A stretch of DNA of 38,582 bases from an uncultured Flavobacteriales bacterium (GCA_913056345.1 CAJXMH010000029.1:1-38582); one strand, 5' to 3'. Counted from the first letter of the stretch, positions 8,846 through 17,351 are shown. The notes: generated from the letters alone by a model not told the origin. Made by a program: numbers and translations.

Positions 8846-10205
8846 TCAGATAGAAGATTTCGATCGCGTGTTTCGCGAAAAGCTAGGGGGGCAAACAGCC
8901 ACTCCACCAGAATCTGTTTGGGAAAACATTAAAGAGAAACGCACTTACGGGCATGTAGTGACCAATAGGGTAGTGAACTATTGGAAAACTTTCGGAACCA
9001 TGTTGCTCATCTTATTAGGTGGTGGACTAGGATTTAGTTCAGTCTTTGAACAGAAAATTGAACCAATTTTTGCAGTCTCGACTTTTGAAAAGCCAAATGC
9101 AAAAGATTTCATTCAGCGCAAAGAAAAAGAAAACTCAGCTTTCGAAGCTAGTAAACAAGTAGCAACAAGCTTCCCTCGCCAAGTTTCAAAAAACGCTAAT
9201 CAATCCAATCCTTTTCCGAGTACTGACCTGCTAGCTTCGGTGCACAAGGCAGGGTTTAGTAAACCAAATCAAATCGCAGATGAAAGGCTAAACACCTATA
9301 TCAGTCAGCTAAACGGTTGGGAGAGTGCTGACCCTATTTCTTTTGTGCGTTATGACAAAATGGAATTCGCTAGCAAAATGGCATTCCTACTTGACTCTAG
9401 CAGAGGCAAAGCGATTGCATCAAAAGAAATCAATTATGACTATGCTATAGAACTTTATAAAAGAAGACCTTTTAAAGATCGAGCTTACTGGTATTTTGCC
9501 TTTACACCGCAGAGTATACAAAAGGTAATGACACCCAAGTTTAACCTTTCAACCGATTACTTGGAAGATCGAGCAAGAGCAGAAAACACCAGATTAGCTT
9601 ATACTTTTTCAGCTGGGATACACTATGAGCTTAGAAACCATAAGTTTTTTGAAACGGGAATTAACTTGACTCAAATCTATGAAGAGATGAGTTTTGAAGG
9701 AGAAAAGCAATTCTCTAACCAATATGATTTTATTGAAATTCCCTTCCTTTTGGGGTATAAGGACAGAAATGCGAAATGGGGGTGGCACATAAAGGGTGGT
9801 TTTGGCATTCAAGTTTTTAACAACTATAAGGGCTATATCCTTAAAAAAGTAGCAGACCCTAATGAAGCAGTAAGCACTCCTCAAACTCCTGCGAACCCCC
9901 AATTCAGAAGAAAAAACACCTCTGCTGTAACCACTATCTTAACAAATAACCACAGCTTGTCTGAGAATCAAGATCGAAGAGGAGTTTATGATCTGAGCAA
10001 TGAAGCTGAGAATCCATACAGCACAACTGGCATTGTAAACCTGCACCTTGCCGCAGGTATAACGTATCACCACAGCATAAAAACTAGCTTCTTGCTTACG
10101 CCACACTACAGCCGAAGCATAAATACCATTACAAAAAGTGATGCACTCTTTAATGAGCGGATTAATGCGGTAGGAATAAGTTTAGGGACTTTAATTCGTT
10201 TCTAA
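8838..10205 (+). CDS. Sigma-factor-coupled membrane protein with C-terminal outer-membrane-barrel-like region
   Basis: The 455-residue product starts with a short cytoplasm-like stretch containing FDRVFREKL and PPESVWENI, a pattern I associate with proteins encoded next to ECF sigma factors in Bacteroidota. A single hydrophobic helix follows at about 51-70 (TMLLILLGGGLGF), then a low-complexity linker. From about residue 240 to the end there are alternating beta-strand patterns (AGIHYELRN, FFETGINLTQIYEEMSF, FIEIPFLLGYK, WHIKGGFGIQVF, LHLAAGITYHHS, FLLTPHYSRSI) typical of small outer-membrane barrels. The N-terminal part could hold the sigma factor as an anti-sigma region; this is inference. 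It has no cleavable signal peptide, so how a barrel would reach the outer membrane is unclear. Confidence 0.8.
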   Translation: MSDQIEDFDRVFREKLGGQTATPPESVWENIKEKRTYGHVVTNRVVNYWKTFGTMLLILLGGGLGFSSVFEQKIEPIFAVSTFEKPNAKDFIQRKEKENSAFEASKQVATSFPRQVSKNANQSNPFPSTDLLASVHKAGFSKPNQIADERLNTYISQLNGWESADPISFVRYDKMEFASKMAFLLDSSRGKAIASKEINYDYAIELYKRRPFKDRAYWYFAFTPQSIQKVMTPKFNLSTDYLEDRARAENTRLAYTFSAGIHYELRNHKFFETGINLTQIYEEMSFEGEKQFSNQYDFIEIPFLLGYKDRNAKWGWHIKGGFGIQVFNNYKGYILKKVADPNEAVSTPQTPANPQFRRKNTSAVTTILTNNHSLSENQDRRGVYDLSNEAENPYSTTGIVNLHLAAGITYHHSIKTSFLLTPHYSRSINTITKSDALFNERINAVGISLGTLIRF

Positions 10206-10218
10206 ATTGCTTAGCGCC

Positions 10219-10659
10219 TCACCACAATTCAATAAGATCAATTGTGGTTTCGTTGTCAACTTCGCTCAACCTTAAGCTTGCCTCTTCAAACTTTGGCAAA
10301 CCTCTAAAAATGCTTTTATTCCTTGAGAATCCGAAAGGCTCTTTTGGGATACCAACAAAGTTTTTATCAAAACTACTGTTGGCGTTAACATCATGCACAA
10401 CTGCAATCGCGTAATCACCTACAGGCAAATCATATAGGTCAATAATCATTTGCTTTCCAGTGACTTTGATCTCTTTTTCTAAAAAAGCTTTTGAAGGGTC
10501 ATCAGGAAAGCCATCAGCTTGATTAAAAACTAGCAAACCTATATTGCCTTGAACTTCTTTTATTTCTTTGATTTTTACCTTTAAGCGTGTTTTGTCTGAC
10601 TTAAAAGAATAGGAGCCTAAACATATGGTAATCCAAAATAAAACAAGGAGCCTTTTCAT
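10219..10659 (-). CDS. DUF2141 domain protein, exported
   Basis: The 146-residue protein matches the DUF2141 plan. An N-terminal signal peptide (about 1-19, LLVLFWITICLGSYSF) is followed by beta strands, including GNIGLLVFNQADGFPDD and the family hallmarks YAIAVVHDVNANSSFDKNF and GIPKEPFGFSRN. The repeated Asp/Asn residues in the HDVNANSSFD loop suggest a possible calcium site, which is inference. The function of DUF2141 is not established. The stop lies 14 bases from the convergent gene at 8838-10205. It sits 40 bases downstream of the next minus-strand gene and may be co-transcribed with it. Confidence 0.85.
   Translation of the reverse strand: MKRLLVLFWITICLGSYSFKSDKTRLKVKIKEIKEVQGNIGLLVFNQADGFPDDPSKAFLEKEIKVTGKQMIIDLYDLPVGDYAIAVVHDVNANSSFDKNFVGIPKEPFGFSRNKSIFRGLPKFEEASLRLSEVDNETTIDLIELW
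10221..10248 (+). terminator. Weak hairpin between convergent genes
   Basis: ACCACAATT (10221-10229) pairs perfectly with AATTGTGGT (10240-10248) around a 10-base loop, just past the stop at 10205. Only a short T-run follows, and the hairpin lies inside the 3' end of the opposite gene, so terminator function is uncertain. Confidence 0.35.
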
Positions 10660-10698
10660 TTAGTTGATTTTGCTCCACGAAATTAAGCAGGAAATTTT

Positions 10699-11391
10699 TT
10701 AACTTAAATACTTGCTATTCCATTCCGTTGAGCTAAAGTTTTCTCTAGCCATAAAGACCAACATGCAAGTTATTCCGCAAATCGCAATAAAGCTGTGTAC
10801 GACTAAAAATAGAAAAACATGCCAAGAAGGTGTGGGAACAGCCAATGAGAATAAAATTGAAACCCCGACTAAAAACCAGAACATGCTCATGAAATTTCGC
10901 AATGGAAAAGCTAAAATAGATCGAAAGACGTTTAATTCACCTCCCCATTTATGTATAAGGTAATAGCGCCCGTTTTTTAAGGGTAAGAAAAGTAAAGGAT
11001 CAGAATCTTTGTCTTCTAATTGAAACAACTCTTTTGGTGCAACAATTTTAAATCCACTGAAAGTTTCATTGTGCTCTCTTTCTAGCGCTTTGATTTTAGA
11101 AACCGCTTCATAAGGTATTTCCCCTTTAAAAACTTTAGAATCTAAGAAACGCAACCTGTATTTGATACAAATCTGTTTGATTTGCTCGTAAGAATAGATT
11201 TTAGAATCGTCCAATAATGACTCGTCGATAAAATTTGGACTTTGTTCTCCGCTTAAACTAGCAGTAACCCTTAAATCTTCGCGTTCTGCTTCTTGAAGGA
11301 TATTATCGACTTCGCTAAGAACCGCTTGTTTTTGATTTTTTTCTTTTAGCCTATCAAGTTCCTTTTCTAAATCAACCGTGTTGAAATTCAT
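10699..11391 (-). CDS. Unknown membrane protein with two C-terminal helices
   Basis: I do not recognise a named family. The 230-residue product starts with a charged, probably coiled-coil region (VDLEKELDRLKEKNQKQAV). A soluble middle part includes YSYEQIKQICIKYRLRFLDS and ends with YYLIHKWGGELN. Two hydrophobic segments near the C-terminus (about 167-187 FMSMFWFLVGVSILF and 191-213 HVFLFLVVHSFIAICGITCM) form a hairpin in the inner membrane. There is no signal peptide, so the N-terminal 160 residues should be cytoplasmic. The neighbour downstream is the DUF2141 gene (40-base gap), and the cytochrome gene upstream ends 90 bases away. Confidence 0.7.
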   Translation of the reverse strand: MNFNTVDLEKELDRLKEKNQKQAVLSEVDNILQEAEREDLRVTASLSGEQSPNFIDESLLDDSKIYSYEQIKQICIKYRLRFLDSKVFKGEIPYEAVSKIKALEREHNETFSGFKIVAPKELFQLEDKDSDPLLFLPLKNGRYYLIHKWGGELNVFRSILAFPLRNFMSMFWFLVGVSILFSLAVPTPSWHVFLFLVVHSFIAICGITCMLVFMARENFSSTEWNSKYLS

Positions 11392-11481
11392 GCGATTTTG
11401 TTTTAAATCGAATATTGTGCACTATAGCTTGGTGGAATGGTTGAAACAGAAATTTAAAAATACAAAATATTCTATTTATTT

Positions 11482-12504
11482 TCATTTTTGGGATTTCTGT
11501 TCAATAAAAACACGCAAATCTTCTAATTGTTTGTCAGACAACCTTTCCTTCGGATAAAGTGGCATATAACGTGGTTTCCCTTTGTCTGCATAAGTCCCAT
11601 ACCGACTTATTTTATAAAGGTTGTAAGGATGGTCTTGGTTGAGGTGACGCATAAATTTTTTGAAAGTAAGTATACTGTTATCAAAGGTCGCGGTTGAAAC
11701 TCCATCGGTTTGATGGCAAGACATGCAACTCAATTCCCAAACCTTTTTACCATTTTCAAAATCTCCCTCTATGCCCTCATAGCCGTTCAAAAAGTTTGCA
11801 GGCGTTTGCCCAAATGTAGCGGGAGAGCTTTGAACATATTTTGACTTTAATAAATCTACTGCCAATTTTTTATTTTCAGCTAATCTAAGCTGCTCCCATT
11901 CTTGCTTACTTAATTCAAGGTCTTTGAGCTTAATCTGGTTTTGCCAATAATAAGCTAGAATTGCTTCTAGCTCCCAATCTTCTAATAACCTTCCTGAAGA
12001 GCAAACAGTAGCACAAAGCTGAGTAGCTTCTGCCAAACTGTTGCGTGCCTTTTCTACTAATCTGCCATACTTCTTCTCATAATCCCCATTGTACCATGTT
12101 TCCCTATTGGCTATTCCAAAAAAACCACTCCCGGGCAGAAATTTTTGCCCCTTTTGACTTGCATACTCTAATCTAGCTTGGGGATCAACTTTACTTAGGT
12201 CAGGGTTTTCTTGCTCTAAATTATGGCAGGAAGTGCAGACATAATACTTACTTATATACTTTGATCTTTTCCCATCAGGACCAATTGTTCTTCCGAGGGT
12301 AACCAATTCATAGCCTCTTTTAATAACAGCAGAATCTGCCTCTGGCCTTGCATGATTAGGAAGCTCTTCTCCTAAATGCACTAAGGCATCGGAGATTGTA
12401 CTTTCTTTATTTAAAACACTTAGTTCGCGAGCGCTTTGCCCTTGCATAAAAATTGCTAAAGCAGGTAAGAAAATCAAAAACAACAACTGCTTATTTTTCT
12501 TCAT
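11482..12504 (-). CDS. Diheme c-type cytochrome
   Basis: The 340-residue protein has a signal peptide (about 1-23, ending MQGQS) and two canonical heme c motifs: CTSCH at residues 90-94 and CMSCH at 260-264. Met314 in YMPLYP is a good candidate for the distal ligand of the second heme. A Cys pair, CATVC at 164-168, has no following His and may form a disulfide. It should act in the periplasm as an electron carrier or as the heme part of a larger redox system. It is the last gene of a four-gene minus-strand operon (start 3 bases from the stop of the DUF5777 gene), downstream of a mini-cytochrome lipoprotein. The electron donor and acceptor cannot be read from the sequence. Confidence 0.9.
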   Translation of the reverse strand: MKKNKQLLFLIFLPALAIFMQGQSARELSVLNKESTISDALVHLGEELPNHARPEADSAVIKRGYELVTLGRTIGPDGKRSKYISKYYVCTSCHNLEQENPDLSKVDPQARLEYASQKGQKFLPGSGFFGIANRETWYNGDYEKKYGRLVEKARNSLAEATQLCATVCSSGRLLEDWELEAILAYYWQNQIKLKDLELSKQEWEQLRLAENKKLAVDLLKSKYVQSSPATFGQTPANFLNGYEGIEGDFENGKKVWELSCMSCHQTDGVSTATFDNSILTFKKFMRHLNQDHPYNLYKISRYGTYADKGKPRYMPLYPKERLSDKQLEDLRVFIEQKSQK

Positions 12505-12507
12505 ACG

Positions 12508-13350
12508 TTAGCGGTATTTTCGCCCTCCCAATTGAAAGTTTCTACTGATGTTGAAGCCAAAGAAGATGTCACCGTCTAACCAGTCCCCTCTTGTTTCTCC
12601 AATAAAAAACTTTTCAATCATTCCTTGAGAGTTTGAAACATGCAGCTGAAAAACATGGCTCTTTGTCTCAATGTCGAAACCCAACGAAAGTGAATTTTGG
12701 TAGACTGATAAAAGTTGATCGGGTAGGATATAATAGTACTCAACTTGCCACGAAATCATTTTAGTAAGCTGAAAACGACTAGCTGCGCCAAATGCCAAAA
12801 CATCATTGCTAACCTCTCTGCTTTCTACTAAATTTCGATGAACCAGAGTAGGCATCAATTGTAAACTAAAACGCTCCGAAAACTTCCGAGCCAATAAGAG
12901 CTGGTAAGTATAAAAGAACTTAGAGCTAAAAGGGTACTCTCTTTCTGCCACATCTAAATCTAATGTTCGCATGGCAACTGAACTAAAAAGTGTTACACTC
13001 AAGGGCATGTCTCCCTCTTCAGTTTGTTCAAGCACTTTCCACTTTGCATAGCCGTCAAGGGTCTTTTCGTTTGAGCTTCTGCCGATTCCCACGGTTAATC
13101 TATCCCAAACACCATAGTCTAAGCCTAATCTTATGGTGGCTTGATCTAGACCGTAAAACTCTTCAAGACCTCCTTTAATGCTGCCAAAGCGATGTGAAAT
13201 GACAAACTTTAACTCTCCTTTTGCGCTGGTTTCAACAGAATGTCCATTCACGATTCTAGTATCACGAAAAGCAGGACCTGCCCATTCTTCTTGTGCTTCT
13301 AATATTTGCGTGAAGACCAAAAAGCAGAACATCAAGAGTGTTTTTTTCAT
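12508..13350 (-). CDS. DUF5777 family beta-barrel protein
   Basis: I chose the ATG at 13350, which gives MKKTLLMFCFLVFTQILEAQ, a clean signal peptide. A longer in-frame ORF reaches 13398 but its first 16 residues overlap the upstream gene and hide the signal. The mature 260 residues match the DUF5777 outer-membrane barrel family: GPAFRDTRIVNGHSVE near the N-terminus, then FVISHRFGSI, IRLGLDYGVWDRLTVGIGRS and a series of amphipathic strands to FFGFNISRNFQLGGRKYR. DUF5777 genes commonly occur with c-type cytochrome genes in Bacteroidota, as here. Its stop is 3 bases from the diheme cytochrome start, and its ATG lies 5 bases downstream of the previous stop. A porin or electron-conduit role is inference. 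Confidence 0.87.
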   Translation of the reverse strand: MKKTLLMFCFLVFTQILEAQEEWAGPAFRDTRIVNGHSVETSAKGELKFVISHRFGSIKGGLEEFYGLDQATIRLGLDYGVWDRLTVGIGRSSNEKTLDGYAKWKVLEQTEEGDMPLSVTLFSSVAMRTLDLDVAEREYPFSSKFFYTYQLLLARKFSERFSLQLMPTLVHRNLVESREVSNDVLAFGAASRFQLTKMISWQVEYYYILPDQLLSVYQNSLSLGFDIETKSHVFQLHVSNSQGMIEKFFIGETRGDWLDGDIFFGFNISRNFQLGGRKYR

Positions 13351-13354
13351 TTTT

Positions 13355-13753
13355 TTAGTTGTTTGGTGCTCCTGCATTGATCCACGAGCGGATGTCATTC
13401 AGTTCTGCTTGACTTAAAGGGGCTCGGCTATTGGGTGGCATGTTCTGCTGCACCAGCACACGCCTTTCGAATGAGCCATTATCAACTTTTCGTTTCACTC
13501 CTTGATAGTCAGTGAAGTTTCCTCTTCCTGCGCCTGCGCCTGCTCCGTGGCATCCCGATGAATTACAGTTTTGGCTAAGGATGGGTTTTACTCTTTGACT
13601 AAAAGAAACCACATTGTTGCTATCGGTACTTTCAATATTATTGTTCGAAGATACTTCATTAAGGAAAAGCTCTTCTTCATTTTCGTATGTGCAAGCACTG
13701 AAGGCAACACAAAAGGAAAAAACAATTAAGCAAGAAAAGTTCTGAAAATGCAT
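13355..13753 (-). CDS. Mini-cytochrome lipoprotein with CX4CH heme motif
   Basis: The 132-residue product has a lipoprotein signal with the lipobox ending FSAC, so Cys21 would be lipidated. A short acidic, Asn/Ser-rich linker follows. The C-terminal half reads like a small cytochrome c domain: FSQRVKPILSQNC leads into CNSSGCH (residues 63-69), a CX4CH spacing in place of CX2CH. A possible distal Met105 lies in QQNMPPNSRAPLS, and the domain ends LNDIRSWINAGAPNN. CX4CH is known as a working heme motif in some multiheme cytochromes, and this form recurs in Bacteroidota membrane cytochromes. The start overlaps the stop of the metallophosphoesterase gene by one base, indicating translational coupling. 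Confidence 0.82.
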   Translation of the reverse strand: MHFQNFSCLIVFSFCVAFSACTYENEEELFLNEVSSNNNIESTDSNNVVSFSQRVKPILSQNCNSSGCHGAGAGAGRGNFTDYQGVKRKVDNGSFERRVLVQQNMPPNSRAPLSQAELNDIRSWINAGAPNN

Positions 13754-15000
13754 TATGCTCTATTTAACTCAATGATTGTTATTTCAGGAAGAATTCCTAC
13801 TCTTCCAGGATAACCTATATACCCAAAACCACGGTTGACGTATAGAAATTGTTCATTTGAGCGGTACAAACCTGCCCACTCTTCATACATGTATTGCACG
13901 GGACTCCATTTAAATCCGGGAATATCCACGCCAAATTGCATCCCGTGTGTATGACCTGAAAGTGTAAGGTCAATGTTAGGATGATTGGGTAAAACTTGGG
14001 CCTGCCAGTGACTTGGATCATGCGAAAGCAAAACATTAAAAGCGGTATCATCAATGCCATCGCTTGCTTTTTCTAAATCGCCATATTTGGGAAAACGTCC
14101 TCTTGCGCTCCAATTCTCCACGCCTATAACCCCAAGTCGTTCCCCTTCTATCTCAATAATCTTATTTTCATTTTCAAGCAGTTGCCAACCCATCAGTTCA
14201 TGCACCTTTCTGAGGTCATTAAGGTTATTCTTTTTCGCCTGTTCAGAAGGCCACCTAACGTAGTCACCATAATCATGATTGCCCAATGAAGAGTAGACCC
14301 CCAGCGGGGCCTTGACCTTGTCAAATACGTTGACCCAGTCGCTCATTTCTTCTGCCTTATTATTCACCAGGTCACCAGTAAAGAAGGCTAAATCTGGCTG
14401 TTCTGCCTGTAACATTTCCACTCCACCCTTTACTGCCACTTTATTCCAAAAACTTCCAGAATGAATATCTGAAAGTTGAGCGATCTTCAACCCATGAAGC
14501 TTTTCAGAAAGGCCCTTTACAGGAAGCTTTATTCTACGCACCCGATAATCATGAGCTCCGCTGATGATTCCCCAGCTTAAAGAAACGATAGGAGCTGCGG
14601 CAACGATAATTCCTGTTTTAGCTAAGAAATCTGAGCGACTTATTCCTTCTTTTGCAGCAGCAGATTCAGGATTGGAAAACTTAGCCACCACCCATCGAAT
14701 TCCTCGCTGCAAATCGTCACCAAGCATAAATAAGCTTAAAATAAATTTAGACAAGAAATTGATGAAGATTAGCGAAAGCAGAAAGGTTCTGGCATGTTTT
14801 CCTAAGGCATCTGGATTGCCGAAATTGTAAAACAAAAAAGACAGAATCACTAAAATCGTAAAGATCCAATAGGTTATTCGGAGTACTTTTTGCCAACTTT
14901 CAGTTTGACTTGGAAAAACTGTTTTAAATGCCTGAAAGGCATACCACTCTAACAAAATGATTACTACGAGTGTGACTAGTAAACCGACAGTTCTGTTCAT
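13753..15000 (-). CDS. Membrane-anchored metallophosphoesterase
   Basis: The 415-residue protein has three N-terminal helices (about 5-25, 42-60, 72-92), a fourth hydrophobic stretch (128-147), then a calcineurin-like phosphoesterase domain. Metal-site motifs are complete: LSDIH (Asp178, His180), FTGDLVN (Asp210), GNHD (Asn241, His242), LLSHDP (His327) and SGHTHG (His350, His352). The type resembles YaeI/YkuE phosphodiesterases that act on phospholipid-linked substrates; the substrate is not determined by sequence. The fourth segment contains SRSDFLAKTG and could be mistaken for a Tat signal, but no twin Arg is present. It is the first gene of a four-gene operon, divergent from mscS. Confidence 0.9.
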   Translation of the reverse strand: MNRTVGLLVTLVVIILLEWYAFQAFKTVFPSQTESWQKVLRITYWIFTILVILSFLFYNFGNPDALGKHARTFLLSLIFINFLSKFILSLFMLGDDLQRGIRWVVAKFSNPESAAAKEGISRSDFLAKTGIIVAAAPIVSLSWGIISGAHDYRVRRIKLPVKGLSEKLHGLKIAQLSDIHSGSFWNKVAVKGGVEMLQAEQPDLAFFTGDLVNNKAEEMSDWVNVFDKVKAPLGVYSSLGNHDYGDYVRWPSEQAKKNNLNDLRKVHELMGWQLLENENKIIEIEGERLGVIGVENWSARGRFPKYGDLEKASDGIDDTAFNVLLSHDPSHWQAQVLPNHPNIDLTLSGHTHGMQFGVDIPGFKWSPVQYMYEEWAGLYRSNEQFLYVNRGFGYIGYPGRVGILPEITIIELNRA

Positions 15001-15060
15001 GCTTGAAAGGTAAGAGTTTCAAAATTTTGAGAGCATAACTGTTTAGCTAAATAAAAGTTT

Positions 15061-15068
15061 TACTTTTG
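15061..15068 (+). promoter_or_regulatory. Putative -7 promoter box of the mechanosensitive channel gene
   Basis: TACTTTTG matches TAnnTTTG exactly, 26 bases upstream of the ATG at 15095. A TTTA at 15042-15045 is a possible but short-spaced -33 element. Confidence 0.45.
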
Positions 15069-15094
15069 CCGGCCAAACTAAAAACTAAAGTACT

Positions 15095-15910
15095 ATGGAT
15101 CAGATTAATCACTACAGCGACATGATCGTTGAACTACTCGTAGGCTATGCTCCAAAACTAGCAGGAGCAATCATTACCCTCATCATTGGTTTGTGGGTTG
15201 TAAAAAGAATTACAGCTGGAATCAACAAACTCTTTGAAAAAAGAGACATTGATGCTTCCTTACGTCCTTTCTTATCAGGAATCATCAGCACCTTGCTAAG
15301 GGTATTCCTTATCGTTTCCGTGCTCGGAATGATTGGCATTGAAATGACTTCTTTCATTGCCATACTCGGTGCGGTTGGCTTAGCCATTGGTATGGCGCTT
15401 TCAGGCACGCTTTCAAACTTTGCAGGAGGTGTGATCATCCTTATCTTGAAGCCTTACAAAGTTGGAGACTGGATTGAAGCACAAGGACATAGCGGTACTG
15501 TAAATTCAGTGCAAATTTTCCACACCATCCTTAAAACTCCTGATAATAAAACCGTGATTATTCCTAACGGACCGTTGTCAACTGGTTCTTTGGTCAATTA
15601 TTCTACCGAACCAACTAGAAGAGTTGATTGGAGCTTTGGTATTGGCTATGGAGACAAAGTAGAAGATGCTCGTGCCATTTTACTTGAGATTTTAGCAGCT
15701 GATGAACGTATTTTTAAAGATCCTGCACCTTTTGTTCAGGTAAGTGAGTTAGCTGATAGTTCGGTGAACTTAGCTACCAGAGTATGGGTAAACGGTGGTG
15801 ATTATTGGGCCGTAAAAATGGAAACCATGGAAAAGGTATACAATGCTTTCAATGCAAAAGGAATTAATATCCCATTCCCGCAAATGGACGTTCATGTACA
15901 TAAAAATTAA
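15095..15910 (+). CDS. mscS: Small-conductance mechanosensitive channel, MscS family
   Basis: The 271-residue protein matches the length of E. coli MscS and should gate open under membrane tension to release solutes on osmotic downshock. Three helices are visible: about 17-37, 60-81 and 84-112. The third is the Gly/Ala-rich pore helix (AVGLAIGMALSGTLSNFAGG), followed by LILKPYKVGDWIEA, the entry to the beta domain. The beta domain shows VIIPNGPL and VNYS, a typical MscS segment. The C-terminal alpha/beta domain ends near IPFPQMDVHV, again typical. A second gene starts 26 bases downstream on the same strand, so the two may be co-transcribed. Confidence 0.95.
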   Translation: MDQINHYSDMIVELLVGYAPKLAGAIITLIIGLWVVKRITAGINKLFEKRDIDASLRPFLSGIISTLLRVFLIVSVLGMIGIEMTSFIAILGAVGLAIGMALSGTLSNFAGGVIILILKPYKVGDWIEAQGHSGTVNSVQIFHTILKTPDNKTVIIPNGPLSTGSLVNYSTEPTRRVDWSFGIGYGDKVEDARAILLEILAADERIFKDPAPFVQVSELADSSVNLATRVWVNGGDYWAVKMETMEKVYNAFNAKGINIPFPQMDVHVHKN

Positions 15911-15935
15911 AACCCTAAAAGCAAATAAACATTCC

Positions 15936-16934
15936 ATGAGAAAAGTATTTTTCCTAAGCCTGATTATGAGCATTAACTTTGGTCTTCAGGCGCAAGTTAC
16001 AGAGGCAGAAGATGTCCTGAGAAAGCAAGTAAAAGACACCACTGAAGGGTGGAAAACAGGTGGCGTTTTTGGCGCTAACTTTACTCAAGTATCATTGCAA
16101 AACTGGGCAGCAGGTGGACAAAGCTCTGTTTCGTTAAATGGCTTGTTAGACTTATTTGCCAGCTACCGCAAGGATAAAATGAGTTGGGACAATAATTTGT
16201 CTCTCGCTTACGGTGAGGCTCAGATTGGAGGAGGCAACTGGCTTAAGTCGGATGATCGAATTGAGTTCAACTCGAAGTATGGGCAAAAGGCATCTGAAAA
16301 CTGGTATTATTCAGCGCTTCTAAATTTTAGAACACAATTTGCACCTGGTTTTAGTGACCCGAATGAGCAAGAACGAATTTCAGACTTCATGGCTCCAGGT
16401 TATTTGTTAGGTGCAGCGGGTATGGATTATCAGCCACATGATAATCTGACTATCTTCATCTCTCCGATTACTACAAAATTGACTGTGGTAAACATTCAAA
16501 GCTTGGCTGATGCAGGCGCTTTTGGAGTTGAAGCTGCAGAATATGTTGATAACAACCCTGACAGCACAAAATTGACGGATGGCAAAAATACCAGATTAGA
16601 AGTCGGGGGATATTTCCGCTTGAGTTGGAAGAAAAACATTTGGGAAAATGTAAATTTTCAAACCAATCTCGACCTCTTTTCCAACTATGCTAACAACCCA
16701 CAAAACATTGATGTGAACTGGAACAGTTTGCTTAGCATGAAAATAAATAAATACCTAACGACTACCATTACCACTGCACTGATCTACGATGATGACATTG
16801 ACATTGTGGAGACAGATGCTAATGGAATTGCCAAGCAAGACTCTAATGGAAACCAAATCGTTGGTCCGAGAACTCAGTTCAAGTACGTTTTGGCGGTAGG
16901 TTTTCAATACCAATTTGGGGACAAAAGAAAGTAA
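15936..16934 (+). CDS. DUF3078 family protein, probable outer-membrane barrel
   Basis: I set the start at the ATG at 15936, which gives the signal peptide MRKVFFLSLIMSINFGLQAQ. A longer reading frame opens at 15843 but runs through the end of the MscS gene and hides this signal. The mature protein (332 residues total) begins with GWKTGGVFGANFTQVSLQNW and AAGGQSSVSLNG, the hallmark of DUF3078. It continues with repeated amphipathic strands (DNNLSLAYGEAQIGG, WYYSALLNFRTQFAPG, TRLEVGGYFRLSWKKNIWE) to the C-terminal aromatic FKYVLAVGFQYQFG. Together these indicate a barrel in the outer membrane. The cargo or function of DUF3078 is not established. A terminator follows 20 bases after the stop. Confidence 0.87.
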   Translation: MRKVFFLSLIMSINFGLQAQVTEAEDVLRKQVKDTTEGWKTGGVFGANFTQVSLQNWAAGGQSSVSLNGLLDLFASYRKDKMSWDNNLSLAYGEAQIGGGNWLKSDDRIEFNSKYGQKASENWYYSALLNFRTQFAPGFSDPNEQERISDFMAPGYLLGAAGMDYQPHDNLTIFISPITTKLTVVNIQSLADAGAFGVEAAEYVDNNPDSTKLTDGKNTRLEVGGYFRLSWKKNIWENVNFQTNLDLFSNYANNPQNIDVNWNSLLSMKINKYLTTTITTALIYDDDIDIVETDANGIAKQDSNGNQIVGPRTQFKYVLAVGFQYQFGDKRK

Positions 16935-16953
16935 GCATTAGGGACAATGCATG

Positions 16954-16988
16954 AAAACCCACTCTCTTAATTGTGAGTGGGTTTTTTT
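16954..16988 (+). terminator. Rho-independent terminator after the DUF3078 gene
   Basis: AAAACCCACTC (16954-16964) pairs perfectly with GAGTGGGTTTT (16975-16985) around a 10-base loop, and the T-run continues to 16988. It closes the mscS-DUF3078 unit. Confidence 0.88.
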
Positions 16989-17244
16989 ATTCCACTACTT
17001 CTTGAAAAAAGAACGCACGCCTGCCTGATAAAAACTTGAGCCTAGGCGAGTAGGGATTTCAATGCTGCTAACTAAAATGTCTCTTCTCTTACTCAATCTT
17101 AAATGCCTTACCTTCCATAGAAATTTATTTCAACGGACAGGGGGCAGGGTGATCTCATCCCGAATTAATCGGCTAGGGCTTTTCAATTTTACTAAGAATT
17201 GATTTTGATTATTAATCATTTATTTTAAAGCCAACTTTCAAAGC

Positions 17245-17295
17245 TGCTTGCCCTGAGTGATTCCGATTTATCGGAAGTGTATCGAAGGGCGCTTT
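17245..17295. repeat. Intergenic palindromic repeat with nested hairpin
   Basis: An inner hairpin TTCCGAT-TT-ATCGGAA (17261-17276) sits inside an outer GCCCT...AGGGC pairing (about 17250-17290). The pattern CCCTGAGTGATTCCGA followed by ATCGAAGGG is a type of dispersed intergenic element I recognise from Bacteroidota genomes. Only one copy is in this window, so dispersion cannot be shown here. Confidence 0.6.
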
Positions 17296-17351
17296 AAATT
17301 TTTTTTGCAACGGCAGAAGATTGTCAGATTAAGACATTGGTAATTGGTAAT

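Noticed and set aside
13351-13398. Longer N-terminus for the DUF5777 gene
   Set aside because: It overlaps the upstream gene and hides the signal peptide beginning at 13350.
15843-15935. Longer N-terminus for the DUF3078 gene
   Set aside because: It overlaps the MscS gene by 68 bases and buries a clear signal peptide that starts at 15936.
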